A stretch of 64,000 bases of DNA from Acinetobacter pollinis (GCF_015627175.1 NZ_VTDQ01000005.1:47085-111084); one strand, 5' to 3'; counted from the first letter of the stretch, positions 1 to 10,116 are shown. Numbers and translations: made by a program. The notes: generated by a model not told the origin, from the sequence alone.

Positions 1-289
1 CCTGATCCATTTCTATGACTTTAGAAATTACACTTGCAGTTGGCACTGCAAACGCAGCCGCATCTGAGCGAGGATTACCTTGCTCAATCGCAGCTTGAAT
101 TGCTTCCGAAACAGCTTCCGGATTAACAATATTTTTTTCTACCACGGCACCTTCTGGTAGGGGTGCAATCGCATAGCTTACAACTTCATAGCGACCGCCT
201 TTCACAGAAAGTTCCAAAATCTTCACAGAAGTTGAACTAATATCAACTCCCACTAACCCCTTTTTCGGTTTACTATTTAACCTAAGCAC
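1..289 (-). CDS. pilM: Type IV pilus assembly protein PilM (N-terminal part, cut by window edge)
   Basis: Only the first 96 codons are inside the window. They begin with a GTG at 289-287 and read VLRLNSKPKKGLVGVDISST, followed by KILELSVKGGRYEV. The glycine-aspartate turn (GVDISST) is the first phosphate loop of the actin-like ATPase fold that PilM shares with FtsA. PilM is the cytoplasmic member of the PilMNOP alignment complex of type IV pili, used for twitching and DNA uptake. It is transcribed away from ponA, the usual gammaproteobacterial neighbourhood (ponA | pilMNOPQ). The upstream Shine-Dalgarno is weak, so the GTG start is inferred from the position of the fold. Confidence 0.9.
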   Translation of the reverse strand, partial: MLRLNSKPKKGLVGVDISSTSVKILELSVKGGRYEVVSYAIAPLPEGAVVEKNIVNPEAVSEAIQAAIEQGNPRSDAAAFAVPTASVISKVIEMDQ

Positions 290-351
290 AATAAATATCC
301 CAATCAAAACAATCTATTTTTATAAGAACAAACGCGATAACTTAAAACTAC

Positions 352-403
352 TGTTCGCAAGATAACCAATATAATAACGTATATAGTACTTTTTATGCGA
401 ACA
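352..403. promoter_or_regulatory. Inverted repeat bracketing the pilM/ponA divergent promoter region
   Basis: TGTTCGCA at 352-359 and its exact reverse complement TGCGAACA at 396-403 enclose a 36-bp AT-rich spacer. The spacer contains a perfect TATAAT at 370-375. The element lies between two divergent genes, so it could be a paired operator site for a regulator of one or both. No known regulator is recognised from the arm sequence. Confidence 0.35.
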
Positions 404-460
404 TTCTAAGCTATACTTTCATTCTGCTGCCCAATTCATATATCAAAACTAATACATATT

Positions 461-3007
461 ATGAAAAATTCATATTGCTCAGGTCGAATTTACCCACTTT
501 TTTTGCTACTAGTTATCATTATTATAGCAGTTCCGGTCGGTTTTTATGGAATGTATCTCTACATTGCACCATCTCTTCCTGATATGAGTAGCATCAAAAA
601 AGCCCCTTTACTCAAACCAATTCAAATTTATACCTCCGATAATCAACTCATTGGTGAATATGGTGGAAGGCTTTCAGTACCTATCGAATACAAGCAAATT
701 CCTCCCCAGTTCATTCATGCATTCTTGGCTGCTGAAGATTCCTCCTTTTTCGAACATAGTGGTATTAGTTTAAAAGGCCTTGGACGCGCAGTTAGCGAGA
801 GTATCTCAGGCTCCGACGTGCAAACTGGTGGTTCAACAATTACCATGCAGGTTGCGAAAAATTATTACCTTAGTCCCGAAAGAACATTAAAGAGAAAACT
901 TACAGAAGTCTTCCTTGCCCGAAAACTCGAGCAAAATTTAAGCAAAGAAGAAATTTTATCACTTTATGTGAATAAAATCTTCCTCGGAAAAAATGCTTAT
1001 GGTATTGCTGCTGCAGCTAAAATTTATTACAACAAAAATTTAAATCAACTTAGCTTGGCTCAAATGGCCATGATTGCAGGTCTACCTAAAGCACCATCTA
1101 AATACAATCCCGTTGCAAATCCAGAGAGAGCTCTAGAAAGAAGAAACTGGATTCTCGGTCGAATGTTACAACTTGGCTATATTAACCAGCATGAATATCA
1201 AATTGCTGTTGCAGAATCATTAAATTTAGATATGCCAGATCGAGGTATTACCACACAATTCCCATATATTGGTGAGTTAGTTCGTTCCGAAATTGTAAGC
1301 AAATTTGGTACAGCAGCTGTAGATGCCGGTTTTAAGATTTATACCACAATTAATAGCAAACGTCAGGCTTATGCAGAAGAAGCAGTTCAAAATGGTTTAG
1401 AAGAATATGATCGCCGTCACGGATGGCGTGGTGCAGAAGCACACGACAAGCCATTAAGTCAATTTTTCGCTTATGCAAATACTTACCCTGCAAAAGTGGT
1501 TGAAGTAAACCAAACCAGTTTTGTTGCTGAACAAAAAGATGGTAAGAAAGTGACTGTTTCTTGGGAAGGCATGGCATGGGCAAGACCGTACCAAAATGCA
1601 AATAGTGTTGGCCCTGCACCAACAAAAGCATCTCAAATTGTTAAAATAAATGATATTGTTCGACTGCGCCCAAACGCTAACCAAACGTTATGGTCACTTG
1701 TTCAAATTCCAAAGGTTCAAGGTCAACTTGTTGCATTAAATCCAAACAATGGGGCTGTAGAAGCAATTGTGGGCGGATACAGTTACTATCAATCAACCTT
1801 TAACAGAGCATTACAAGGCTGGAGACAACCAGGTTCTACAATCAAGCCATTTATTTATGCATTGGCACTCGAACGTGGCATGACACCAAATACGATGGTA
1901 GATGATGATCCAATTACCATTGGAAAATGGTCACCTAAAAACTCAGATGGTCGTTTTTTAGGTATGATTCCTTTACGTACCGCTTTATATCTTTCTAGAA
2001 ATACAGTATCTGTACGATTGCTACAAAGCGTCGGTATTGAACGTGCTAGACAACTACTTATGGATTTTGGTTTACAAGAAAACCAAATTCCTCGAAACTA
2101 TACTATTGCATTAGGGACTCCCGAAGTATTACCTATTCAAATGGCAACAGGGTATGCAACCTTTGCTAACGGTGGTTATCGAATTGAGCCTTTTTTCATT
2201 GATCATATTGATGACGCTTACGGCAAAACGATCTATCGTGCTAATCCAGATTATGCATGTATTCCCTGCATAGATGAGGAAAGTGCAAAGAAAGCAGGAC
2301 AAATTTCAAGTACGCCAGATGATGAAGCATTTACAACTCACCATCAAAACAACCAAAATGTGCCAAAGCTAAAACAAGTCGATCAAAACCAAAGTGATTA
2401 CCGTCAAGCACAAAGAATTTTGAAATCAAGTTCAGCTTATGACATGGCGAATATACTCCACGATGTTATTCAGATTGGTACAGGTCGTGCGGCTCTTTCA
2501 GTGGGACGAGATGACTTAGGTGGTAAAACAGGAACAACCAATGATGCAAGAGACGCATGGTTCTCAGGTTTCAATGGAAAGCTAGTAACAGTTACTTGGG
2601 TAGGCTTCGACCAACCAACAACGCTAGGTAAGAGAGAGTACGGCGGTGTCGCTGCCCTTCCTATTTGGGCAAATTTCATGAAAAATGCTTTAAATGGTAC
2701 ACCATATGCATGGGTCAGCTTCGATAAAAATGCTTCCGATCCCGATCTGCATATGACACCTCAACAGCGTCTTTCTCAAAGTGATGATCGAGCATCACCA
2801 CCATTAGCTCATCCTATTTATCGCGCAGTTGTGCCTGCAAAACCAAAAATCAATAAAGATTTTGAAAACTTACCTGAAGATTCCGGTCTTATCCCAGAGA
2901 GTGAAAATGAAAACAACTCGACAAATAAGGTCGCAAATCCTGCACCTACGCCAGCACCATCAAGTAAAAAAGATGATTTAGAACAGCTTATTAATCAAGT
3001 TCAATAA
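461..3007 (+). CDS. ponA: Penicillin-binding protein 1A (bifunctional glycosyltransferase/transpeptidase)
   Basis: A class A PBP of 848 residues, the usual size. It polymerises lipid II and crosslinks the glycan strands on the periplasmic face of the inner membrane. Residues about 12-34 form the membrane anchor. The GT51 glycosyltransferase domain follows, with its catalytic glutamate in AAEDSSFFEHSG (about E92). An OB-like insert lies near 300-400. The transpeptidase domain has the serine nucleophile in GSTIKPF (about S459), SRNTVS as the SxN motif and GGKTGTTND (about K689) as the KTG motif. The tail after about 770 is rich in Pro, Asn and Ser and is probably disordered. All catalytic motifs are intact. 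The gene is monocistronic, ending at a strong stem-loop. It is also called mrcA. Confidence 0.97.
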   Translation: MKNSYCSGRIYPLFLLLVIIIIAVPVGFYGMYLYIAPSLPDMSSIKKAPLLKPIQIYTSDNQLIGEYGGRLSVPIEYKQIPPQFIHAFLAAEDSSFFEHSGISLKGLGRAVSESISGSDVQTGGSTITMQVAKNYYLSPERTLKRKLTEVFLARKLEQNLSKEEILSLYVNKIFLGKNAYGIAAAAKIYYNKNLNQLSLAQMAMIAGLPKAPSKYNPVANPERALERRNWILGRMLQLGYINQHEYQIAVAESLNLDMPDRGITTQFPYIGELVRSEIVSKFGTAAVDAGFKIYTTINSKRQAYAEEAVQNGLEEYDRRHGWRGAEAHDKPLSQFFAYANTYPAKVVEVNQTSFVAEQKDGKKVTVSWEGMAWARPYQNANSVGPAPTKASQIVKINDIVRLRPNANQTLWSLVQIPKVQGQLVALNPNNGAVEAIVGGYSYYQSTFNRALQGWRQPGSTIKPFIYALALERGMTPNTMVDDDPITIGKWSPKNSDGRFLGMIPLRTALYLSRNTVSVRLLQSVGIERARQLLMDFGLQENQIPRNYTIALGTPEVLPIQMATGYATFANGGYRIEPFFIDHIDDAYGKTIYRANPDYACIPCIDEESAKKAGQISSTPDDEAFTTHHQNNQNVPKLKQVDQNQSDYRQAQRILKSSSAYDMANILHDVIQIGTGRAALSVGRDDLGGKTGTTNDARDAWFSGFNGKLVTVTWVGFDQPTTLGKREYGGVAALPIWANFMKNALNGTPYAWVSFDKNASDPDLHMTPQQRLSQSDDRASPPLAHPIYRAVVPAKPKINKDFENLPEDSGLIPESENENNSTNKVANPAPTPAPSSKKDDLEQLINQVQ

Positions 3008-3016
3008 GATTAGGGA

Positions 3017-3045
3017 AGCCGCTTAATTAAGCGGCTTTCTTTTTA
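3017..3045 (+). terminator. Rho-independent terminator of ponA
   Basis: A perfect 20-bp palindrome (arms AGCCGCTTAA/TTAAGCGGCT, 3017-3036) is followed by TTTCTTTTT. It overlaps the stop codon of the convergent rlmA gene. Confidence 0.85.
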
Positions 3046-3869
3046 AATAGATATAGCTGAAAACTCGCAACCACATCAAAAGAGGTGTGTAATTCTAATT
3101 GTTCACGACGCTCTTGTTTTGCTTTATACGCATAAGGTGTCATCGCAATTAAATTCTTTAAAGCCTGTTGGTTTAAGTTTAAAGGAGCATGAATACATTC
3201 TTTTTCAACAAGTTCAAAGTGATCTTCAAGTTGTTTTTCAATTTTATCAGGATCATGTAAATTCACCTCACCAAACAAGGCCTCTCTCATTGCATACAAA
3301 TGTTTAGATGCTGCAACAGCCACCAAGCAATAACCTTCAGGCTTTAAAACTCTTAATATTTCATCAGTAGGAATAGGACTAAAAAGTGTTGTGCACATAT
3401 CCATAGATGTATCAAGCACGGGTAAAACAGCGCCTGTACCTACTATCCATGTGACCGATCTATTTGTTTTTGCGGCGCTTTGTACTGCACTTTTAGAAAT
3501 ATCTACACCTACACAAATATCCGTCGATGCTTGCATCGAACTGGTGTAATACCCTTCACCACAACCAATATCAAGTAAGTATTTTACTCCATACTTTTTT
3601 ATACAAGCAGTAATCGCTTGTTTTAAAGGTGCATAATAGCCTTCTGATAAAAAAGCACGTCTTGCAGTCACAGACTCAGGCGTATCTCCTGGTGTTTTAC
3701 TATGTTTGTGCTGAACTATATGTAAATTTACATAGCCTTGTTTCGCCACATCAAAACTATGTTTTTGAACACATTGCCAAGTTTTTTCCTGCAAGAGAAG
3801 TGCTTCCCGACAAACAGGACACATTAAATAAGGTTTAGCAATTGCTTCCACTTGTTCAGACTCCATCAT
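3027..3869 (-). CDS. rlmA: 23S rRNA (guanine-745-N1)-methyltransferase RlmA
   Basis: A 280-residue SAM-dependent methyltransferase of the RlmA(I)/RrmA family, which modifies G745 in helix 35 of 23S rRNA. The N-terminus carries the family zinc ribbon: CPVC, then C about 13 residues later in WQCVQKHSF with a nearby His. The phrase GYVNL follows, typical of the family. The Rossmann methyltransferase core has LLDIGCGEGYY as SAM motif I and DISKSA as the acidic loop. Two consecutive ATG codons begin the ORF, so the start is MMESE or MESE. The gene converges on ponA and is separated from mraY by a terminator. It is not part of the murein operon. Confidence 0.92.
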   Translation of the reverse strand: MMESEQVEAIAKPYLMCPVCREALLLQEKTWQCVQKHSFDVAKQGYVNLHIVQHKHSKTPGDTPESVTARRAFLSEGYYAPLKQAITACIKKYGVKYLLDIGCGEGYYTSSMQASTDICVGVDISKSAVQSAAKTNRSVTWIVGTGAVLPVLDTSMDMCTTLFSPIPTDEILRVLKPEGYCLVAVAASKHLYAMREALFGEVNLHDPDKIEKQLEDHFELVEKECIHAPLNLNQQALKNLIAMTPYAYKAKQERREQLELHTSFDVVASFQLYLFKKKAA

Positions 3870-3870
3870 A

Positions 3871-3899
3871 AAAAAAGCTGGTCAATTGCCAGCTTTTTT
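3871..3899 (-). terminator. Terminator at the end of the murein operon (after mraY)
   Basis: The stem GCTGG/CCAGC with a short loop is flanked by an A-run at 3871-3876 (a T-run on the minus strand) and by T6 on the plus side. It can stop minus-strand transcription arriving from mraY. Confidence 0.75.
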
Positions 3900-3912
3900 G
3901 TTTCTTTTTAGC

Positions 3913-5031
3913 TTATCGTAATTTTAACGTCATTAGACCTAAAACTACTAAGAAAATCGTAATGATCCAGAAACGAACCACAACTTGAGTTTCTTTCCAA
4001 CCTTTTTTCTCATAATGATGATGTAAAGGCGCCATTAAAAAAACACGTTTATTACGCATACGGAGTGAGCCAATTTGTAAGAAAACAGAAATTGCCTCCA
4101 TAACAAAAACACCACCCATAATCGCAAATACAATTTCCTGTCTTACCATGACCGCAATTGTACCAAGCATAGCACCAAGTGCTAAAGCACCTACATCGCC
4201 CATAAAAATTTGTGCAGGGTGTGCGTTATACCATAAGAATGCCAGACCTGCTCCCACCATAGCAGAACAAATCACGACAAGCTCAGAGGTATATTTCACA
4301 TAAGGAATATGTAAATAACTCGCAAAACGAATATCGCCAGACAAATAAGAGAAGACACCCAAACCTGCTGCTACAAGAACCACAGGCATAATTGCAAGGC
4401 CATCTAAACCATCTGTTAGGTTTACGGCGTTCGATGCACCATTAATGACTAAATAAGTAAAAGCCAAAAATGCAAGACCAAATGGAATAGCAGACAGTGG
4501 AATACTAATATTTTTAAAGAAAGGTACAAGGAGGTCTAACATGTTATGAGTAACAATCGGATTACCCTGTGAATTCGCAATCCAATACAATGCAATACCT
4601 GCACCGAGTGAACCAACTGACGTCCAAAAGAATTTTTTACGTGCAGGTAAACCAGCATTATCTTTGTAGCGAATCTTAATCCAGTCATCTGCCCAACCAA
4701 CAGCGCCAAAAATGACCATTACACCCAATACAATCCATACGTATGGGTTGGACAAATCTGCCCACAATAATGTGCTAATACCAATTGACATAAGAATAAG
4801 CACACCACCCATTGTTGGTGTACCCATTTTTTGCGCATGACCTTCAGGGGCAAAACTACTTACAGCTTGGCCATATTTAAGTGCACGTAATTTTCGAATC
4901 ATTATTGGGCCAAGACCCAAGCCAATTAACAATGACGTGATTACACTTAGTAAGGCACGCAATGTCAGATACCGAACAACAAGGAAGGATGTATCAAACC
5001 CTGCCAATTGTTTAAACAACCATAACAGCAT
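3913..5031 (-). CDS. mraY: Phospho-N-acetylmuramoyl-pentapeptide transferase MraY
   Basis: A polytopic inner-membrane enzyme of 372 residues that transfers phospho-MurNAc-pentapeptide from UDP to undecaprenyl phosphate, making lipid I. About ten membrane segments are visible. The active-site signatures are present: WADDWIK (the aspartate pair), [21 protein letters not shown] and the [13 protein letters not shown] loop. It is the last gene of the rsmH-to-mraY operon. Its ATG starts immediately after the murF stop, so translation is probably coupled. In many proteobacteria murD, ftsW and murG follow mraY. Here the unit ends with a terminator. Confidence 0.97.
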   Translation of the reverse strand: MLLWLFKQLAGFDTSFLVVRYLTLRALLSVITSLLIGLGLGPIMIRKLRALKYGQAVSSFAPEGHAQKMGTPTMGGVLILMSIGISTLLWADLSNPYVWIVLGVMVIFGAVGWADDWIKIRYKDNAGLPARKKFFWTSVGSLGAGIALYWIANSQGNPIVTHNMLDLLVPFFKNISIPLSAIPFGLAFLAFTYLVINGASNAVNLTDGLDGLAIMPVVLVAAGLGVFSYLSGDIRFASYLHIPYVKYTSELVVICSAMVGAGLAFLWYNAHPAQIFMGDVGALALGAMLGTIAVMVRQEIVFAIMGGVFVMEAISVFLQIGSLRMRNKRVFLMAPLHHHYEKKGWKETQVVVRFWIITIFLVVLGLMTLKLR

Positions 5032-6432
5032 TTAAAGCTTCTCCATCAAGTCAGCCATCAACGTCTCCATATGGGTAAAGCGAGAACCTTTAAACAAGAA
5101 GTTCATAGACTGAGGTTGATGTTTTTCAATCATGTGAATTAAAGCAGGCAACGCGTGTGCCTGCGTCTCAAAATTTATTATTTTATCCGATGCCGAGGCA
5201 CCCGACTTAATCGCTTTTGAATACTGACCCACAGCCACAATGTAGTCGATCTCTTTTTCGGCAAGTTTTTGGCCTAAAGCAACGTGTTCACGTTCTGCTT
5301 CACTACCTAACTCACCAATATCGCCTATTACCATGACTTTTAAGCCATTTTGCTTCAACAGTACATCTGCAGCCGCAAGCATCGAACTTGGGTTTGCATT
5401 ATATGTGTCATCAATAAAAGTATATTGATGATGCTGAATAAAATTTAAACGACCTTGAGCACCAACTGCATGCTCAAGGCCTTTAACAATCTGTTGAAGT
5501 GGAATATTTAATGCCATTGAGAATGCGACTGCTGCCAATGCATTGAATACATTATGCTCTCCAGCAAACGGCAAACTGACATCTGCTTTGCCTTGAGGAG
5601 TATGCAGACAAAAAATTGAACGCTGTGCTTCTAATTGAATATCTGTAGCAAAAATATCACCACCTAAACCAAAGCTAAGTGTATTTAAATGCTGAGTAGT
5701 ATTTAAAATATTGATGGTGAAGTCATCTTTTGCAGGCACAATAGCAGTACCATTTTGAGATAAATGACGATATATCTCAGATTTTGCACGACATATACCT
5801 TCGCGACCACCGAACTCACCCAAGTGAGCCGTACCAATATTTAAAATACCAGCAACATCAGGACGTACTAAGTTTGATGTATAGTCAATTTCACCCTGAT
5901 GATTTGCACCAAGTTCCATAACGGCATAACGATGTTCAGGCAATAGCTCTAATAACATCATGGGTACACCTAAATCATTATTTAGATTGCCACGTGTAAC
6001 AAGTGTAGGTGCAACACCACTTAAAATACTGTTTAACATTTCTTTTGTGGTTGTCTTGCCACTACTACCAGTCAGTGCAATTACTTTTAAGTTCTGACAA
6101 CTTTGACGACGAAATGCACCCAAATGGCCAAGTGCTATACGTGTATCGGGTACAACGAGCTGACAAAGATTTTCTATATCTATAGGTTCAGAAACAATTG
6201 CAACTGTACAACCATTTGAAATTACTTGTGAAATAAAACTATGCCCATCAAAACGCTCACCCTTCAATGCAAGAAAAATATCTCCTTTTTCGGCATGACG
6301 AGAGTCGGTGAGTATTCGCTTCAATAATTGCGTGGGTTTATTATTTTTATACCAATAGCCATGTGTTGCTTGTACTAAATCATCTGCTGACCATGGTGTA
6401 AGCTCTCCAGAGCTTGTTGTCGACGTATGCAT
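5032..6432 (-). CDS. murF: UDP-N-acetylmuramoyl-tripeptide--D-alanyl-D-alanine ligase MurF
   Basis: A cytoplasmic Mur ligase of 466 residues that adds D-Ala-D-Ala to the UDP-MurNAc-tripeptide, completing the pentapeptide. The N-terminal UMP-binding domain (about 1-100) includes TDSRHAEKGDIFLALKG. The central ATPase has a P-loop LTGSSGKTTTKEM, and later family motifs include NLNNDLGVP and FIDDTYNANPSSM. The start ATG shares one base with the murE stop (TAATG), a tight operon junction. Confidence 0.97.
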   Translation of the reverse strand: MHTSTTSSGELTPWSADDLVQATHGYWYKNNKPTQLLKRILTDSRHAEKGDIFLALKGERFDGHSFISQVISNGCTVAIVSEPIDIENLCQLVVPDTRIALGHLGAFRRQSCQNLKVIALTGSSGKTTTKEMLNSILSGVAPTLVTRGNLNNDLGVPMMLLELLPEHRYAVMELGANHQGEIDYTSNLVRPDVAGILNIGTAHLGEFGGREGICRAKSEIYRHLSQNGTAIVPAKDDFTINILNTTQHLNTLSFGLGGDIFATDIQLEAQRSIFCLHTPQGKADVSLPFAGEHNVFNALAAVAFSMALNIPLQQIVKGLEHAVGAQGRLNFIQHHQYTFIDDTYNANPSSMLAAADVLLKQNGLKVMVIGDIGELGSEAEREHVALGQKLAEKEIDYIVAVGQYSKAIKSGASASDKIINFETQAHALPALIHMIEKHQPQSMNFLFKGSRFTHMETLMADLMEKL

Positions 6433-7934
6433 TACTGATGATCTCCTACTGAGTATGCATTTGGCTGTATATGTTGTGCTTCTATTGCAGATCTCACTTC
6501 AACCACATCATCAAACCAATGTCTTACACCACTTACTTCTTGATAGTTTTCATGTCCTTTACCAGCTATGACCACAATATCGCCTGTCTTAGCATATTTG
6601 ACAGCATACTTAATCGCTTCTCTTCGATCATCAATTTCTTGTAATGTTTCAGACAAGGTCAAACCTTGCTTCATATCTGCAAAAATTTGTGCTGGATCTT
6701 CTGTACGTGGATTGTCTGAAGTTAAGATAATACGATCTGCACCACTTATGGCGGCTTGTGTCATTAAAATCCGTTTACCGCGATCTCTATCACCACCACA
6801 ACCAAATACTGCCCAAATCTCAGCATGCACATGACGTCTCAAACTTTTAAGCACTTGTGTTAAAGCATCTGGTGTATGTGCATAGTCAACCACAAAAATG
6901 CGCTCATCATCGCGAATCACCTGCATTCGCCCTGGTGCACCTTCTAGTTGCGTACAGTAATCTATTAATGCATCAAGCGACTCACCCATCTCAGATACAG
7001 CAATTAAGCTAGCAATGAGGTTTTCAATATTAAAATGACCTAACAATGGGCTATTTACAGCATAGTTCTGCTCTGCTGTATGCAAGGTAAATTTGGCACC
7101 TTCCAAGCTAAATGAGATATCAGATACATAAAAATCTGCCGTAGCAGTTTTCATTGAATATGTTAAGACTTTTGGCTGACTTGGATTCATTCGTGCAGCT
7201 TCATACATCACATGGGCATATGCATCGTCAATATTAATGACAGCCGTTTTCAAACTCTGAAACGCAAAAAGTTGAGCCTTTGCATGTGCATAACTTTCTA
7301 ATGTTCCATGAAAATCTAAGTGATCTCGACTGAGATTACTATAAACAGCAACCTCAATATTCGAGCCATTTAAACGGCCTTGTACCAATCCATGTGAGCT
7401 CGCTTCTAATGCAACAAACTGCGCGCTCTGTTCAGCATAGTGGTGAAGTTCGCGTTGTAAATGTAAAGCATCTAATGTGGTATGAGAGGATGGTGTAAGA
7501 TGAGGTAAGATTCCGTTTCCTGCCGTTCCCATCACTGCGCAGCGCTTATGCTGTAGGGTTAATAGCTCTGCTATCAGACGTGCAATTGTCGTTTTACCGT
7601 TGGTACCTGTTACGGCAAGAATTTGTGCAGGTTGAACTGGTTGTACTTTTTCTAAGTATTGCTTTTGCCATGCACCCATTAAATACCGAACATCTGGGCA
7701 ACAAATGCTGTGTTCAATATTTAATGGCTGCTCAGAAATAATACCTAAGGCGCCCTGAGCTAAAGCAGCTTGTGCAAATTCTAGTGTTTTCTCAGGTTGA
7801 GTATAGCTATTTAATGCAATAAAAATTTGCCCTGAACGAATATATCGGCTATCTAAACAAAAACCTTCGAAAGGTTGATTTACCCAAGATTCCTGAGATT
7901 CAACGGGATAAATTTCTTGCAACGTAATAGACAT
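6432..7934 (-). CDS. murE: UDP-N-acetylmuramoyl-L-alanyl-D-glutamate--2,6-diaminopimelate ligase MurE
   Basis: A cytoplasmic Mur ligase of 500 residues that adds meso-diaminopimelate to UDP-MurNAc-dipeptide. The ATP loop is AVTGTNGKTTIARL. The DNPRTEDP motif marks meso-DAP (not lysine) specificity in this family, and VIAGKGHENYQ is the conserved C-terminal box. CLDSRYIRSGQIFIAL in the N-terminal domain binds the UDP moiety. It sits between ftsI (10-bp gap) and murF (1-bp overlap). Confidence 0.97.
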   Translation of the reverse strand: MSITLQEIYPVESQESWVNQPFEGFCLDSRYIRSGQIFIALNSYTQPEKTLEFAQAALAQGALGIISEQPLNIEHSICCPDVRYLMGAWQKQYLEKVQPVQPAQILAVTGTNGKTTIARLIAELLTLQHKRCAVMGTAGNGILPHLTPSSHTTLDALHLQRELHHYAEQSAQFVALEASSHGLVQGRLNGSNIEVAVYSNLSRDHLDFHGTLESYAHAKAQLFAFQSLKTAVINIDDAYAHVMYEAARMNPSQPKVLTYSMKTATADFYVSDISFSLEGAKFTLHTAEQNYAVNSPLLGHFNIENLIASLIAVSEMGESLDALIDYCTQLEGAPGRMQVIRDDERIFVVDYAHTPDALTQVLKSLRRHVHAEIWAVFGCGGDRDRGKRILMTQAAISGADRIILTSDNPRTEDPAQIFADMKQGLTLSETLQEIDDRREAIKYAVKYAKTGDIVVIAGKGHENYQEVSGVRHWFDDVVEVRSAIEAQHIQPNAYSVGDHQ

Positions 7935-7944
7935 AAAAACTCAC

Positions 7945-9768
7945 TTATCGCCGAACATTCGTAGATTGTAATGGCTTATCTAAAGGAACATTAAGTAGAC
8001 GTAAAGACTCTTGCATAATTCTTGAGAAAATTGGAGCCGCAACTAAACCACCATAGTAAGCACCTTGTGGATTTTCTACTACAACCACCATTGCAATGCG
8101 CGGATTACTAATCGGTGCAACACCTGCGAACAATGCACGATACTGCGTTTTAGAGTATCCCTTACGGTCTGGGTTTAATTTATGCGCTGTACCAGTTTTA
8201 CCTCCAACACGATATCCAGGAATTTGTGCTTGAGGTGCAGTCCCTCCTGGTAATGTGACTTGCTCAAGCATATTCACAATTTCATCAGCAATTTTAGGTT
8301 CTAGTACTTGTTTGCCTTCGGCAGGTTGATCTAGCTTATACAAAGATAATGGTAGCTCTTTACCATGATTGGCCAACATGGCATACCCTTGTGCTAGTTG
8401 TAATACAGTGGCATTTAAGCCATAACCATATGCCATTGTGCCAATTTCAGAAACATTTAAATATTTTTGAGGCAAAATTAAACCAGCACTTTCACCTGGA
8501 AAATGAACTGCCGATTTAGAACCAAAACCAAAACGCTTAAAAGTCGTTGGTAAGGTAGTGGCTGGTAAAGACAATGCAATTTTTGCAGCACCCACATTCG
8601 AAGATTTTATAATGACACCGGCAAGTGTAAGCACACCATGGTCATGTGTATCACGAATTGTATGCCAACCTATACGCATAGAACCTGGATGTGTATCAAT
8701 AATCGAATTGGTCGTATATTTTCCACTTTCGAGTGCAGCTGCAATAGTAAATGGCTTCATGGTCGAACCAGGTTCAAACATATCAATTGCGCCACGGTTA
8801 CGCATCGCATCTTTATTATTTAGATCGTCTTTATCATTCGGATTATATGATGGCCAACTGGCAAGCCCTAAAATTTCACCTGTTTTTACATCAACAGCAA
8901 TTGCTGTTGCAGAACGTGCGTTATTTGCAACACCTGCAGCGGTTAACTCACGGTACATCAAGTATTGGATCCGAGAGTCAATACTTAATGTAAAATCTTG
9001 ACCATTTTGAACAGGTCGAATGATATCTGGATCGCGTACACGGTTACCAAATTTATCTCGAATATTGGTTTGTAAACCAGGTTGCCCTGTTAACTGTGTA
9101 TTTAGCTTCATTTCCAAGCCTTCTACACCTTTACCATCATTATTGGTTAAACCAATAATTTGAGCATTTGGCTGAGGCTGTGGATAATATCTTTTATACG
9201 ATTTTTCAGTGTATACCCCCTGAAAGTTACGCTGTAAAATCATATCTGCTTCAGGTGGTGGCACTTCGGTTTTTAATACCAAATAACGCGAATTTGGATG
9301 TGCCTTCATGCGTGCTTTTAGTGTTGCACGATCCATTCCAACAGCATCAGCCAACTCATCTAAATTAAAATCTTTATCTGGAAGCTTTTGTTTTGGTTTA
9401 CGTTTCTTACCATCTGCAGATGGTGCTGTCATCAATTCATATAATTTTTTATTTTCAAAATAATCTTTTGGATCAAGAACAATTTTCATAATTGGGGAGC
9501 TAATCGCCAATGGAATTCCATTACGATCACTAATAACCCCACGCATAGGTTCTACGGTCTGATCACGCTGAATTAAAGCATTTGCTTTATTTTGCAAAAA
9601 TTCTTTATTGATAATCTGAACATAAAATGCACGACATACCAATGCGACAAAGCAGAATAGAATAACACCCCAAATTAAATAGAAACGCCATTGATCAAAT
9701 GTAGCGGTTGGTTTTTCTGTAATTGAACGTTTTAGTTTACGTGTTTGCTTCATTTGTTTTTCAGCCAT
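7945..9768 (-). CDS. ftsI: Septal peptidoglycan transpeptidase FtsI (PBP3)
   Basis: A class B penicillin-binding protein of 607 residues that crosslinks septal murein within the FtsQLB-FtsWI divisome. A short cytoplasmic tail precedes one membrane anchor (about 28-50). The dimerisation domain follows, with DRNGIPLAIS. The transpeptidase domain has the nucleophile in EPGSTMKPF (SxxK), SSNVGAAK (SxN) and GGKTGTAHK (KTG). All motifs are intact. It is co-transcribed with ftsL, 9 bp upstream, and murE. Confidence 0.97.
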   Translation of the reverse strand: MAEKQMKQTRKLKRSITEKPTATFDQWRFYLIWGVILFCFVALVCRAFYVQIINKEFLQNKANALIQRDQTVEPMRGVISDRNGIPLAISSPIMKIVLDPKDYFENKKLYELMTAPSADGKKRKPKQKLPDKDFNLDELADAVGMDRATLKARMKAHPNSRYLVLKTEVPPPEADMILQRNFQGVYTEKSYKRYYPQPQPNAQIIGLTNNDGKGVEGLEMKLNTQLTGQPGLQTNIRDKFGNRVRDPDIIRPVQNGQDFTLSIDSRIQYLMYRELTAAGVANNARSATAIAVDVKTGEILGLASWPSYNPNDKDDLNNKDAMRNRGAIDMFEPGSTMKPFTIAAALESGKYTTNSIIDTHPGSMRIGWHTIRDTHDHGVLTLAGVIIKSSNVGAAKIALSLPATTLPTTFKRFGFGSKSAVHFPGESAGLILPQKYLNVSEIGTMAYGYGLNATVLQLAQGYAMLANHGKELPLSLYKLDQPAEGKQVLEPKIADEIVNMLEQVTLPGGTAPQAQIPGYRVGGKTGTAHKLNPDRKGYSKTQYRALFAGVAPISNPRIAMVVVVENPQGAYYGGLVAAPIFSRIMQESLRLLNVPLDKPLQSTNVRR

Positions 9769-9777
9769 AGAGCAACC

Positions 9778-10116
9778 TTACTTTTTTTGCTCCAAAGAAG
9801 GTAAAGAAATTACAACAGTATCTGCAGTAGGTGGGGAAAACATTCTTAACTGTGTTACTGCACGCGTTCCAATTTGGGAGGTCGATCCGAAAGTTTGTTG
9901 TTCAATCAGCAACCTACCCCATTCCGCATTTAAATCATCTTCTTCACGTAAATAGGTTGTCATTTGTCTATAGTCATGCCGATATTCAAATACTTCAAAT
10001 ACAACCATTGTTGCACTGGCAAAAATAAGAAGTACAAGAACAACATATGCAATGATTTTTTTATGAGTAATGCTCAGCCGAGAAGGCTGAGGTGCTATTG
10101 CTTCTTCTAAGTTCAT
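9778..10116 (-). CDS. ftsL: Cell division protein FtsL
   Basis: A small bitopic protein of 112 residues, as expected for FtsL: cytoplasmic tail, one membrane helix (about 22-44, IIAYVVLVLLIFASATMVVF) and a short periplasmic coiled-coil part with DLNAEWGRLLIEQQTF. That last phrase is the conserved FtsL heptad region. It partners FtsB and FtsQ to activate FtsWI. Its ATG overlaps the rsmH stop by 4 bp (ATGA), so the two are translationally coupled. Confidence 0.93.
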   Translation of the reverse strand: MNLEEAIAPQPSRLSITHKKIIAYVVLVLLIFASATMVVFEVFEYRHDYRQMTTYLREEDDLNAEWGRLLIEQQTFGSTSQIGTRAVTQLRMFSPPTADTVVISLPSLEQKK

